DNA of 64,000 nucleotides from Ophiosphaerella korrae. Lineage: Eukaryota; Ascomycota; Dothideomycetes; Pleosporales; Phaeosphaeriaceae. The position numbers were made by a program, and so were the translations under genes. Of the stretch, positions 1-11,736 are shown one piece after another. The notes beneath the pieces were generated by a model, which had not been told where the DNA came from, did not search any database, and saw nothing but the letters and a program-made list of their open reading frames with translations. Each line of letters starts with the position of its first letter. The stretch's first letter is position 1. Location: contig JALNQF010000088.1 in NCBI GenBank assembly GCA_028456385.1, forward strand, positions 62,001 to 126,000, read 5' to 3'.

Positions 1-1
1 C

Positions 2-3000
2 TCAAGCCACGAGGACCCTCACCTTCAGTCAGTGAGCAGTTGTCATGTCACATCATGGTTAGCTGCTATCACCCGAGCCTTTCCAGATGACGAAGATACC
101 GATGTTCAACCTCTCGCCGCTAAGGATGTGCGTGAGCGTGTAGGGTTCATGCTAATGGACCCTAAATGGCTTGCTCGAAAGTAGTAAGTATTCACCTTTT
201 TAGATTCGAGCTATCGCTAACAGCCTTCTAGTAAATTTCAGGCAATAACAGACACGCAAAGCAAAATTGCGGCTGGTATTGTCACTTTGCAAAATCAAGT
301 TTGCAGGTTCGTCCCGCATATTGTCAACATCATGCTAGGATCTACACGAGATAAGGGTTCATCAAAGCTTCGATCACGAGGAATGACTGGTTTGGAGCAA
401 CTAATACACAAAGACCCTCGAGTCATCACTGAAGGACATGTCAAAGGTATGGTTGATAACTTCCTAGACGCTTCGCCCATGGTCCGCGAATCTACGCTTT
501 CCTTGATATCTACATGTCTGGAACATCAGCCCTCACTCGAACCACATTTCTTACCCAGCATTCTCCGCCTGACTTCCGACCCCTCAAATGGACCCAAAAA
601 AAAAGCCATCAAACTGCTCAAGGAAGTCTACAATGGGCCATCTTCTCAAGAGAACAAGCTCAAGATTATCGCAAACCTTCTACTACCTACGCAAGATGAC
701 GAGAAGGCCATTTCTGAACTAAGCCGCAACGTCTTGGAAGAAATGTTATTGACGCCAACCAAATCTAATGCAAGGATCGATGACAACTTGCTCAAATTTG
801 ACCGTGTGAAGCGAGCCACACTTATCATCGACACTGTTCAGCTCATTCATGGACATCCTGTGCACCTCGAAGCATTCCAAAAGTTTTTTATTCATGTTCT
901 ATCTTCTGACGCGAAGGCTCCTACTGCAAACCTCGATGTTTGCAAAGACCTTGTTGCAGACATGATTGACGAAGTCATTAGTCCTGAAACTGGTTCTGAT
1001 GCGAAGTCACAAGCACGCATCATGACAGCGCTAAGCATCTTTGCGAAAGTCAAGTCGACCCTATTTACAGTTGACCAGATACAGCTCCTCAAACTATACA
1101 TCAAGGAAATTGCTACACCAGAGGATCTCGGCCTTGTGCAACCAACTGTAGTCATCTTCCGTCATGTGTTCGCAACTCTTCACTCCTTGCAACAATCATT
1201 TGCGGAAGAAGTGCGAGTGAGTTTGATGCGTAATATTTCAAAGCTGGCATCCTGGGCGAGTCGAGACTCTGTAAGCCGAGACACTCTGATTGACGTCGCA
1301 CATTGCCTATGGACTGTCACCCCGATGGTTGAGCAGGGGCCTATCAAGTTGTGCACCACCATAACTTCAATCATTTGCCAACTTCGACCGCTTGCCTCTT
1401 GTACGAAGGAGGAAGCAACGGAGAAGCGAGGCAAGATCACCTCATATCTAATACTACTCGGCACGTTCGGTAAAGTTTGCAGCTTCGATCATTATATCGA
1501 TATTTTCCGAGAAAGAATAGCGACTCAGGCTCGAACTTTCGTTGCAAAGAAACTAGCTACCGCGCAGCAACTGGAATCTCTGCTAAGCCCCATCTCAGCT
1601 GCCTCTCTTATTCTACTAGACACTGTCCGGCCGTTCACGATGCAAACTTGGGAAATGAGCATACGTGAGCATGCTCTACGGAGCGTTGGTGGAATCTGTC
1701 AAGAATCCCCCAATCTCTTCATGAGAGCCGAGATTGAGAAGGTTTTCAAGCTCATCTTTATTAATGGGGACAACGACCAACTGAGGCGTGTTGCTCTTTC
1801 TGCGTATAACGAGTATTTCACCTTTGCCGAGCGACGGTCCGAGACTGGGATGGATACTGCAGCGAGCAAGAGCGCTGCAAAGGGTAATGCTCGGCTCGAA
1901 ACGTCCTTCGTCGCCAACGAGAACGATACTGCAACTCTCCATTTGGCACAGAAATTTCTACAGAACTTTGTAGATACTGCGCTCAGGCATGATAACGATC
2001 TCGCGGTCCTGGCCACCAACATCATTGCTAGTATCAGTCGTCAAGGCCTAGTCCATCCAAAAGAATGTGGTGCCGCACTTGTCGCTTTAGGTACTTCGTC
2101 CAATGAAAAGATAGCGCAAACTGCTTCTACAGAACATAAACGAATCCACGAGAAGCAAGAATCATATCTCGAGAAGGAGTATATGCAGTCGATCCGCATA
2201 GCATTCAAGTACCAGGTTGAAGTCTTCGGAGACCCTCACGGAATGCGCGAGGGTACATATAGTCCTAAGCTTGCGAGATTGTTCGAAGCCTTGAAGAATG
2301 GTAAGAAGGTGACATTCAAGAAGTTTATAAACAATATCTGCAAACAGGTCGACTTTAACCTTGCGAAGCTGGATACCAGCGGCGATATCCCCGAGTCTGC
2401 ACTCTTTGCTCGCTTTTGTTTAGAGAATCTAGCATTGCTGGACTTCCCTCAGCTTGAGGAGCTTGCAATATGTCTCAATGCAGTGGAAGCTATTGTTCTC
2501 AAAAACACTGGGCCTATGGTGGCTTTGGTCATCGAAACAGAAATGCCAAAGCAATACGTCCCAGTAGAGCAACCTCCTGTTCCGCACATGCTTCAGCATC
2601 AATACGGAGATGTCACAGGCGCTGAAGTGCCATTTTCATCCTTCATGAACCCCGTCGCCTCAGCATCGCAGCTCGCACAGCCCACCATCAACGACACTCG
2701 CCTCCGCCAAATCACTGTCGCCTGCATGATCCTCCAAATGGCTTGGGAAACACGAACTTTCATTCGACGCTGCTACAATCTCCACAAGCTTAACGGTCGC
2801 ATTCCCCTAAAGGACTACATCAAGCCCGCACAGCGCAACAATTTCGTGTCTGGCAAAGAACTCTGGGAACGTCTCGCACCCATCATGAGCGCCCTCGATA
2901 CTCGCGCCTCCATGATCAAAACATGCTACGACTTCTCCGAGCTGCTTGATATTGACCGCGAAACCCAAGTCAGCGAAGCAGACGACGACAACGACGCCGG

Positions 3001-3184
3001 AGCTGGCTACGAAACACCGCCTGAAGACGACACAAGTGCGCCGTTTCCAACTAGTGGGCGTGGCAGGAAGAGGAAGAGTAATGTCGGCATGGGCAATATA
3101 CCGAAGAAAGCGCGTAGGCCGTCAGGTACAAAGCAGAGGAAGAGGACATCAAAGACGCCAGATGATGACGATGATGAGGACTAG
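2..3184 (+). CDS. mis4: Cohesin loading factor Scc2/Mis4 (NIPBL family), 3' part
   Basis: Partial at the left edge. The open frame runs from base 2 to 183, a 48-bp intron (184-231, GTAAGT...TTCTAG) is removed, and the second exon runs 232-3184, giving about 1,040 residues of C-terminal protein. The sequence is helical and HEAT-repeat-like. It contains the conserved stretch YKFQAITDTQSKIAAGIV followed by FVPHIVNIMLGSTRDKGSSK, which I recognise as the Scc2/Mis4/NIPBL sister-chromatid cohesion C-terminal domain. The last 80 residues are acidic, then basic (GRGRKRKS, PKKARRPSG), and look disordered and nuclear-localising. In the family, Scc2 with Scc4 loads cohesin onto chromatin. The N-terminal Scc4-binding region lies outside the window. 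The splice site is inferred from phase: it restores a TAT codon and keeps the frame open. Confidence 0.9.
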
Positions 3185-3789
3185 GTGCCCTGAATATCGA
3201 TTTGTCTCAGTGTAGAGTGAAAGTAGGTGGATTGAAATGGCGGGCTCGCATTGACCGCGTAGCATATCGCCGAATATAGAGATAACTCAATCTCTACGCA
3301 TGGATTGGCGTTTGATGCTTTATTAAGGAAAATACCCGCATTGCATGAATAGGAGAAAAGCATGTATATGGTGTTTCTGGCGATTTATCGGGGTAAATGG
3401 AGGCTTGGGGTTGGGGATGGTGAAGTGCATAATGTAATGTGCAAAGTGAGATATTGATTGAAGGCATCATCTTCTCCGTTATATTTTGGTGATTATTGGT
3501 TGGATGTATCTGTGAGGGTTGTTTGTTTGTGGCGGATGATAAGGTGACTATGCCGTGGTTGACATAGAGATAAAAGCGGATCACAGATACGCCATCGTAT
3601 AGCTTTTGAGTTTTGGAAAACTATGTCTCATTCTAACGCGGTAAAGACTTAAGCCTATAGACAAACAAGTCTCACTATACAGCCAAAATATATCTCGGTA
3701 TGTCATGATGCATGTATTGTTTTACATTCCACCAAGAAATGCCATACCCCTATCGCTAAACTCAGCCCCAATTTCATACCTGTTCCTTT
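3185..3789. other. Intergenic, 3' flank of mis4
   Basis: About 600 bp, moderately AT-rich. No supported gene was seen. Short frames here lack codon structure and do not resemble a known protein. Confidence 0.5.
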
Positions 3790-4618
3790 TTTCCAGCGCC
3801 GTTACAGCTAAAAAAAATACAATTTACTTGGCTCCCTTTTCTTAAATCTTGCATAGAGGCCACGTCTCTGTAGCAACATGTACATCGACTGCGGACAGAT
3901 GCCGTCATCTCAGAGCGTCGTACCAGAACCCCCATCGCGACGCGCGACGTCCCCGCAGACGGCCCACCCGTCGTGTCCTGCAATTCAAACCCCTCGTTTA
4001 GGTTCAGTGTACGCGGCAAATCACACTGCTTGTTGTCCTCGCGTTCGAATTCCAGATTAAGTGTCATGAAGGAGTCGGAGTGTTCGAGGGGGGGAATCCA
4101 CCGTGTCTCCTTGTTCTCTCTTCACATGTGTGATAGAAAAGGTGCTAGAGCTGCTGCAACTTTGGTTATTGGATGTTTTCCACATGTTCTTCATTCTGGC
4201 GCTCGGCGGAGAGCCTTGCTAGTGTTGCTGCTTTGGCGGTGTGGACAGGGTGCTGGGGAGGTTCATGGACACTACGTTGAGGAGCGCTTCGGAAGGTTCT
4301 CAGGACGGGAAGGGCAAGTGCCGGCTGAAGGAGGGTGTACGTGAGGGTGTTGGTGTGGATCGCGAAGTTAGGGGGTATAATGGCGGTTGGGATTGTAGGC
4401 TGAGTAGTTGGATGGCGTCACTGGAGGCTTTTTCGCGGATGCCATTTCGCTCTGCATCGGCGAAGCCAAGGAGAGTTTCGTTGATATCGACGCGGCGGAC
4501 GTTGGTTGGTGCTCCCTTTTATGAGGATTAGATCGTTTCGAGAAGAAAGCAGTTCCATGGTGTGGAGGATGCGACACAGGTTCAAATAGTTTTGATCTTT
4601 CGAGAACCCAGCCGCCAT
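3790..4618 (-). pseudogene. Frameshifted, unrecognised reading frame (gene relic or sequencing errors)
   Basis: On the minus strand an ATG at 4618 opens a protein-like stretch beginning MAAGFSKDQNYLNLCRILHT. It stays plausible until a tandem ACCAACCAAC near 4500, after which the frame that looks coding (VRRVDINETLLGFADAERN) is offset. Dropping four bases of the repeat would rejoin the two. Further changes of frame fall near a C5 run (about 4375) and near 4300, where the coding-like frame reads SEALLNVVSMNLPSTLSTPP, and a TAG interrupts it. A later frame (4067-3790) reads MTLNLEFEREDNKQCDLPRT. The order of open pieces in one direction, with breaks at repeats and homopolymers, suggests a decayed gene or a gene with indel errors. 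I do not recognise the family. It could also be chance open frames. Confidence 0.35.
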
Positions 4619-5668
4619 TAAATTTTCTGTATCATGAATCTATAGAAATAGTAATGCTTACAATTCCTAATGAAGGCTTACGCCCATGTGTACAGCAAAG
4701 TAATGGTTGACGAATCTTCATAAGTGTGTTGTCGAAGACCATGGTGTTCAATAGGACTTATTGGAGATGTATATGGTCTATAGTAAGCAGAAGGAGATGA
4801 AACAAAGATTGGCAGGAACAATCTGAAATGAGAGGCAAGACTCAAATGTCAAAGCAGAGCGATGGTTGGAAGATAACGCCAATGGCACCAAAGGATCGAA
4901 CGAAGCGTGCAAGCAAAACCACGAAGCTGTAAATCCTTCGAAATAAAATGGCTAATCAGCACAGATTACGGGTACTGGAAGCCGTGGAAGGGTATTAAAG
5001 AGAGCAACATGTCACTTTACTAAGCGGCCTCCCTCGCAGAAACACGCCGCCCCCATAGCAGTTATCCATCCCTTGCAGCCTTGTATCGCCGTCTAATATG
5101 TCATTCCATGAGACGGAATTTGCAATCCAAAATTTGCGAATCGGGAGTAGGAGCCGAATGCCTTGGAATGTGGACTATTTAATTGGCCCAAATGATTGTT
5201 CAACAACTAGTTCAAACTGAGGAAATGCCAACGGCCCGTTGAAGAAGGAAGAGAAGAAATCGAGATACCCAGAGTATCGCAGCATATTGATGGGTGAAAC
5301 CGTTTGAACTCTGTAGCGATGGCCTTAGAAACATGGCTTTCCATAAGCAGCAGGCCTTGAGTAACCCAACGTCTGCGTACAACTAACCTTGCATAAGAGT
5401 TGCTTGCACGTTTAGAAACTATTGTTACCTACCTGTTTCGGCTTCACTATAAGATAAAAGTTGTTTCAAGGTTGTGATAGACTGATTGGTGATACAAACA
5501 CGTAGCATAGGTCTGACGCACCAAGTTAAAGACGCCCACGCGTTTTGCACCACTTGTGTCTTGTTGGAGTCATATTGGGCAAGCGTTGTCTGTATAGATT
5601 GACACGCATAAAATTGCTAATATTCGCAAGGGGAGACACTTTGTTCAGCCTGTCTCGTGCACTACTAT
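4619..5668. other. Intergenic between the broken frame and the aldehyde dehydrogenase gene
   Basis: About 1 kb with frequent stops in all frames and no recognisable gene, RNA or repeat. Confidence 0.5.
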
Positions 5669-7174
5669 CTATTTAGGGTAGTCCTTAACATGGTAGCTTT
5701 TGAGCTTAACAAATTGATCAAATCCAAACTTGCTCAATGTTTGTCCCCTCCCAGAATTCTTCCAACCTACCCATGCAAGGTCCTGATAGTGTTAGCATTT
5801 CTTCAATAATGATCAGGAGTGACTTACTGGTGCGGGGTAATCGCAGCGATTCACGAAGACAGTACCAGCTTCGACTTCGTCAATAAGCTCGTGGCCCTTA
5901 CTGACGTCTCTAGTCCAGATGCTAGCTGTCAGTCCAAATTGACTGTCATTCATCAACTTGATGGCTTCAGCGTCATCCTTGACTTTCATCACCGGGATGA
6001 CTGGGCCAAAGGTCTCCTCAGTCATGACTGCCATGTCATGCGTGGCACCTGTCAGTAGGGTAGGGGCTACGTAGTTGCCATCTGCAGGTGGGTTCTTGAA
6101 TGTGTCGTTATCTGGAGTAGAATCCTTAGCCCCTTTCTCCAGAGCATCCTTGATGTGGGCTTGGATAGTCTCTGCTGATCGCTTGGAGACCACGGGACCA
6201 ACATGCGTATTTTTGTCGAACGGGTCGCCAAGTTTGTAACCTTTGAGAATATCCTGGACAGCAGAGATAAATTCATCATGGATTTTCTCGTCGACGTACA
6301 CGCGCTCCACACTGCAGCAGCTCTGGCCCGAATTGAAGATCGAGCCATCCACAATTTCCTCCGCGGCCCATTTGACATCAACATCTGCGCGTACGTATGC
6401 AGGATCCTTGCCTCCTAGTTCGAGACCTACACGGAGCGGAACTCGGCCACTAGCAGCGCTCTGGACCGCCAGCCCATTGGCTACCGATCCGGTAAAGCAA
6501 ACCAGCTGGATTTGTGGGGATCGAGCTATGGCCTCAATTTGGACAGTGGACCCGCTGTGGAAGATCTGGAGCACATTATTGGGCAGCCCAGCCTCCTTGA
6601 ATATTTGCTGGATCTGCTCGGCACTGGTTGGCGTCTGCGGTGATGGTTTCAATATCACCGAGTTGCCAGCAAGCAGTGCTGGTACTAGCGAGTTAACGAG
6701 GGTCAAGTACGGGTACTGTGTGGTCGGTTAGCATGCGCCGAAGTAAATATAGTCATTTGCCACACGCACGTTCCACGGGAATAGAATCAGCACAGGACCA
6801 AGTGGGACTTTTCTGATGTAGCGCTTGAACCCCTTTTCTGCTTCGCCTTCCGTATCTTTGAGAGTCTCATCACTAATCTTTAGCAGATATTCGCCCCTCA
6901 TTACCGCCGTGGCAATCTCTTTTGGTGTGTACGTGATGGGACGGCCCATCTGCTCAGTGATCTCCTTGCCCAATGCATCCTGACGTTCATTGAGTAGCCT
7001 CAGGGCGGTTTTAATAGTCTTCTGTCTTTCGGCGAGCGATGTGCGCCGAAATGATTCGAAGGCAACCGCAGCCGCCTCAGGTATAGATTGAAGATCCGCA
7101 TCAGAGAGACCATTGCGGGTGAGGACTGGCTTATTGGTGATGGGTGAAATTGTTGTGATCTGCTCTAGCGACAT
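5669..7174 (-). CDS. NAD(P)-dependent aldehyde dehydrogenase (succinate-semialdehyde/aldehyde type)
   Basis: Three exons on the minus strand: 7174-6770, 6715-5828 and 5782-5669, with introns 6769-6716 (GTGCGT...CACAG) and 5827-5783 (GTAAGT...ATCAG). Splicing joins FPWN to YPYLTLVNSLVPALLAGNS, the expected aldehyde dehydrogenase (ALDH) sequence, and restores the C-terminal SGRGQTLSKFGFDQ. Length is 468 residues, normal for the superfamily. Visible motifs are LKPSPQTP (cofactor loop), CFTGSV, the catalytic glutamate in LELGGKDP and the catalytic cysteine in GQSCCSVERVYV. The start is the ATG of MSLEQITTIS; the longer upstream frame lacks ALDH similarity. The family oxidises aldehydes to carboxylic acids with NAD(P)+. 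The exact substrate cannot be read from sequence. There is no obvious targeting peptide, so it is probably cytosolic. Confidence 0.93.
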
Positions 7175-10094
7175 GATGATGACGGCCGGGTGTGACCTCT
7201 GGAATAGATTAATTGGGATGTAAGATGACGGTAGTGCGCCACCCAAGATTCCTTGTGTTGTCTTGATGGGGCTGTTAATTTTGAGGCGAGGCCTCACACC
7301 AAATTGGTGACGTACAAGCCGCGCTAGTATAAATCGGGATAATCTTGGCACTATGAGTTTGACTGCACGTGCCATCGACTTTCACGTCTATCTCCAAAAC
7401 AATGGCCAATAAGCGGGGCCCTGAGCAGTCCGCAATACGGCCGGCTACCGTCGCGTGCGCATTGCCGTACTATACTCTGCTAGCCACTTCGGTCCACAAC
7501 CCCCATGAAAGGGTGCGCAGTCGCAATGTGATCGTCAACCACTAATTGAGCACAGCAGACCATTCGGCCGGGCAGCAGCCAAGTATCTGCAAGCCAGATT
7601 CTTGTACAACGAGGCCTCAGCTGATAGTAAGCACGCACCTACGTGTGAGATTTTTTTAGGGACACACTGCAGGCCGTAGCTTTCATCGATATGTAGCAGC
7701 CACAATTCTGCCATTTCGCTAACGTAGGTATTGTATCGGTGCATTCTCTACCGTTAGCTGCGCATACTAGCCGGTTCGGTTCGGAGTCATTTCTTAGGTT
7801 AACACAAGGTGCGTGGTGCGGGTTGCTTTCGTACCGCTAAGTCGAGGCCGAAAAACCGGTTATGGTCTCCTGAATTCCGACTGCGAACCAAATTTGAAGG
7901 ATACGACTTCCTCGATGGCACCACAGCATGGAGATTCAGATGCTCCAGTCACCTGTATGGCATAAGCAGTAACAATCGTACTCAGCTGCATTGTTGTTAC
8001 CACTCTAGCACAATCACATGTATCGCTTTTGTTGAGTAGAGCAGCTGAGCCCATACACAGATCATCCCAGTGCGGAAAACTATGTTTTTACGCATGTGAT
8101 AAGGTGTCAGCAATGTTTACTCGCCTATCTATCACTCGAACTCCTCGAGGCCCGCCATACGCCACCTACATGCATACTAACCATTTGGAGTTTGGGAGAT
8201 GTAGACTATGAATGAAAGGTGCCGAGCTTCACCACGCTTAGATCTACTCTGTACCACTAAATGTGTCAGATCATTAGCATCATCGCCATCAACGTACATC
8301 GGATTAAGCGCTATGGTGTCAGCTTACCAACTGCAGCCCCCCAAGGGACCATTAGAGACTGTTGGTAGTACCGCTTGCACAATGATGAGACCATACCTCA
8401 GCAAATCGTTGTTGTAATGAATAACTGCAGCCTAACGATCCGTGAGATTGCACCGGCACTTGAAGATCACCATTGCATGTCGTTGACTAAGAAATCTCAC
8501 GGTCCCACAAGAAGACTCATGGATATTCGCGGGTCCCCAGGCCCGGCCGAAGGTTTGGTACGCTGAATTTCCACATATTAATCGTGCAGCATTGGGTGCC
8601 GTAACATGCATTGGCATTGTGGAGCTATGCAGACTAAGAGAAGCACAAGGACACAGCTATGCACAGCAATGGTTTTGTGTACGTGTAAAAATGGAACAGC
8701 CTCCAGCATTTACGCAATCAGCTGATGCTTCGAGTCCCTGATGCTGCTTCACTGGTGAGATCTAGTCCCATTTCACATCTGGGTAGACTGCAGGGATGGT
8801 GCAGTCTTCTTCAAAGCATACACACAATGTCCCAGAAGCACAGTTTGAGCAGTGTCTCCTGCATCGGAGCAGTTGTGGCAAGTAAGGCTGGATGCGCTCA
8901 TCTGCTCAGCAGCTTTCTTTTCTCATTCGGGACACTGCCTGTGATATTAAGATGCTTGTTAAGGTCCTTTTTGGACCCACAGTCATAGCTCATTGCACAT
9001 CATCTTCGGCTCCACCGAACAACTAGTTTCAGGCCATTTGTTAAAACACACTGCCGGCAATGACCAAACGAATGTACGTGAGACAGGGCTATGAAAAGCA
9101 GCCATCTCTACGACAGATCGACATTGTATGGCAACGGGTCCAGCATCCGTAGAGCTCAGTGCCGTTCCTGAAGCCGTCCCTCGAGCCATTCGGTCGGGTC
9201 AGTCTGAGCACTTTTCGTTCTTTTCCTCGCAAACTTAATAAAGGTGGCATCATTTGCATAAAACGGCCTGCAACCAAGATCCTTCAGACAATATTGAATA
9301 TTCCAAAATTGCGATTGGTCTAGGTTAATGCAGACGCGGAAGTGTTACAAGCTATTAGCGCTACTACACGCGCAGCCCTGCCGCATCTTTTAGATGCAAC
9401 TAGCCCTCGAAACCACCAGAATCCGTTACTGATACGGTTCGAGGCCATTCTTCATTTGTGAACCTCAACGCCGTTTGATTCAACCTGCAGAGCCGACAAG
9501 GACAGTATTTAGGTACAGTAGTGCCTTGCTTGGCACGTTTCTGTTTGTATTGACCATAGGTAGTTCGATACAGAAGGGTCGAGTTGTCTTTCCACAAGCC
9601 GCGCATTTGCACGCTTCGGAGAGTTTCGCCCGTTCCTGGAGAAGCCTAGCCCTAGAGTCTACTGTCTCCAGTTCACTCTGCTCTTGGCAGAAGACTTGCT
9701 AGCAGTGATTCAGTCATTCCCAACAATGGAATGTGAAAGGCACCCAGCTAGGTATGTCACTTGTAGTGCTGATGCTGATCTACTTCCTCATTGTGTTTCC
9801 TTATTCCCGTTCCTCGGGACTCAGTAAGCTAGTCATGGCCCTGGTGAAGGATGTTTGTGGTTGTGATTTTGGTGGTACCTGTTGCAGCGAATGAGAGCCA
9901 ATTTCAAACAGCCAAGCTGTCAGAAGCGGGCGGTAAGGGCAAAAGGGGTAAGACACTAACCATTAGAGTGCGGAGCGACCCGCTTTACTTACAGCTCACC
10001 GTTCTTTTTCACGTTGGGATCGTTCAGCCAACGGCCTCGAGATCTCGAGGCGCGAGTGGCTTCACGCTATCTCCTCGGCTACAAAGTCAGCAAA
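7175..10094. other. Gene-poor stretch between ALDH and xlnR (first part)
   Basis: About 2.9 kb of ordinary base composition with only short frames that overlap on both strands. No motif, transposase, reverse transcriptase or terminal repeat was recognised by eye. Confidence 0.45.
10034..10051. repeat. Perfect 18-bp palindrome
   Basis: The sequence GCCTCGAGATCTCGAGGC equals its own reverse complement over 18 bp and has two CTCGAG cores. It lies about 45 bp from the 5S-like relic. Function unknown; it could be a dimeric protein site, a cruciform or chance. Confidence 0.6.
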
Positions 10095-10188
10095 CCGCGC
10101 ATCCTTCGCCGGGCAAACTATGACTACCTACTAGTCTCCCTCTTCAGAGAAACGGAGCGGGTGGTGCCGAAGTTAAACAGATACATTA
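10095..10188 (-). rRNA. Possible degenerate 5S rRNA relic
   Basis: Read on the minus strand, this stretch follows the order of fungal 5S rRNA. An AACT-CGG-CC-CCGCTC block comes first, then a variable part, then GGG-AGACTAGTAG (a 10-base identity to the AGACTAGTAG of Neurospora-type 5S as I recall it), then a CC-GCGAA block. Intervening bases are diverged, and the box C promoter region after AGACTAGTAG has changed, so it is unlikely to be functional. Filamentous ascomycetes scatter 5S genes and pseudogenes through the genome. The assignment rests on memory alignment only. Confidence 0.4.
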
Positions 10189-11736
10189 GCACACGTTGCT
10201 GCGCTGGCGCCGCCACTCGCCCTTACATGCAAGTCTGGCCAAGGCTTGTGACTTTTCGGACTTCCTATCATAACAGAGCGTATTATAGGCCACAGCCGGC
10301 ACACGTCAGGCCATCCCCAGATCGAAGCCGGCGTCCAGGCATTGGTCTTTGGTGGATGATGTTATAACACGCATTACCGAGCTTGATATCGAACGCATTA
10401 TCATGCAAAGTACCCCTTCCCCCCAGATCTACGGACTGACGCAAGCGATTGTTTCTGGGGTAGAGTTAATGCCAGAGGGCCGATGAGCCAGGCGCCATGA
10501 TGGAAGAGTTTGGAAGACTCTCAGACCGAGATTTCGACCACTGGCATGAATCATGCCGTCCGGCTCTGCTTCTGGTAGAATTCTGGATGAAAGCAGATCT
10601 TCGCAGGCTGGCAGCGGATGGCTGGTGGGAGGATTAATTCACCGGGGCCGTCTATGACCGGCAGCTGTGGCGGGCGGCAGCATGGGTTTCTGGTTGACAG
10701 AGGCCGCCAAAAGCCAGGGCAACGCATTGGGGGCTTAGTACCCGTGCTCCTCGCGTAGAGAAGGGCTTAGAGGTGGGTGGCTGTCAGGTCCCGTGTCATC
10801 AGCAGAATTGTGCTGCAATAATACGCTATAGCAGCGGGCGGCGGTCGCCAATCAGTGGCAGGGTTGTTTCTGATCGCTCAGCAATGAGGAACAGGCTTCA
10901 GGGTTGTGTGTGGTGGGCCCGGGTACATTGGTACGAAAAGATACATGTGAGCCGGCATCGGTACGCTGTCCCTTCTTAACGTAGGCCGCATATAGGTCGG
11001 GATGGCACCGATCAGCCAATATCATTTTTGATTGCGGGTCTAACCTGCGGCGAGCAGCTTGGGGTGCGCCTGTCAAGCTCACGGAACCGACGATCCAGCG
11101 GCTTTTGTGGACTGTGCTCAACGTGGAATGCTGGCGTGCAGCGGGATCCTGGCTGCCGCAGGGGTGAATTGCTCGGACTGGTGACTGGGAGGGGAACGGC
11201 AGCACCTTGACTCCTGCGCGCGCACGAACCTGCATGCCCTGCTGCCCATCTCGTTTGCAGCATGTGGCCAGAGGCCTTTCTGACGCACGACGCAGCTGGA
11301 CCCGGAGACAGGACAGCGTGCTCATGCCTATCCGGTATTGGGCACCCTGCACCGCAAAGCACTGACAGACTGTGCTATACCCCGCCGTCGTCCACTAAGA
11401 TGCAGCGTCGAGGCGGAGACAGCAGTGGCCGGCAACTATATTGCACCCTGGCGCGCCACGGGTGGTCAAAAGAAGACCGTTGGACGACCGACCTGCATAT
11501 CTATCTTTTTGACATCTTTTGACGACATATCCCAGCCAGGCGCTGTGCAGTCTGGACATCGTTGCCAACCTTGAATCTGACCGTGCAGCTTATTGCCACC
11601 ACCTGAACATAATCCTTCACAACCTGCTCAGCCGTCATCGTACCGTGCCTCCTCTATAGCCTCAAAATCTGTGAGGGTCACTTTTGTGGTGGAGACGACC
11701 TCGGCCTTGCGTTTTCCACTAGTTACAGCCATCGCC
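10189..11736. promoter_or_regulatory. Upstream region of xlnR
   Basis: About 1.5 kb without a supported gene. A CTGGGG at about 10455 fits the CreA/Cre1 carbon-repressor consensus SYGGRG. In other fungi xlnR/xyr1 is carbon-catabolite repressed, but single short sites are weak evidence. I saw no strict GGCTAA site here. Confidence 0.3.

Noticed and set aside
3294..3584. 96-codon frame on the minus strand downstream of mis4
   Set aside because: No good start, low-complexity His/Pro/Thr content and no motif; lies in the 3' flank of mis4.
9089..11600. Small overlapping frames on both strands upstream of xlnR
   Set aside because: Short, overlapping, mostly without ATG, with no recognisable domain.
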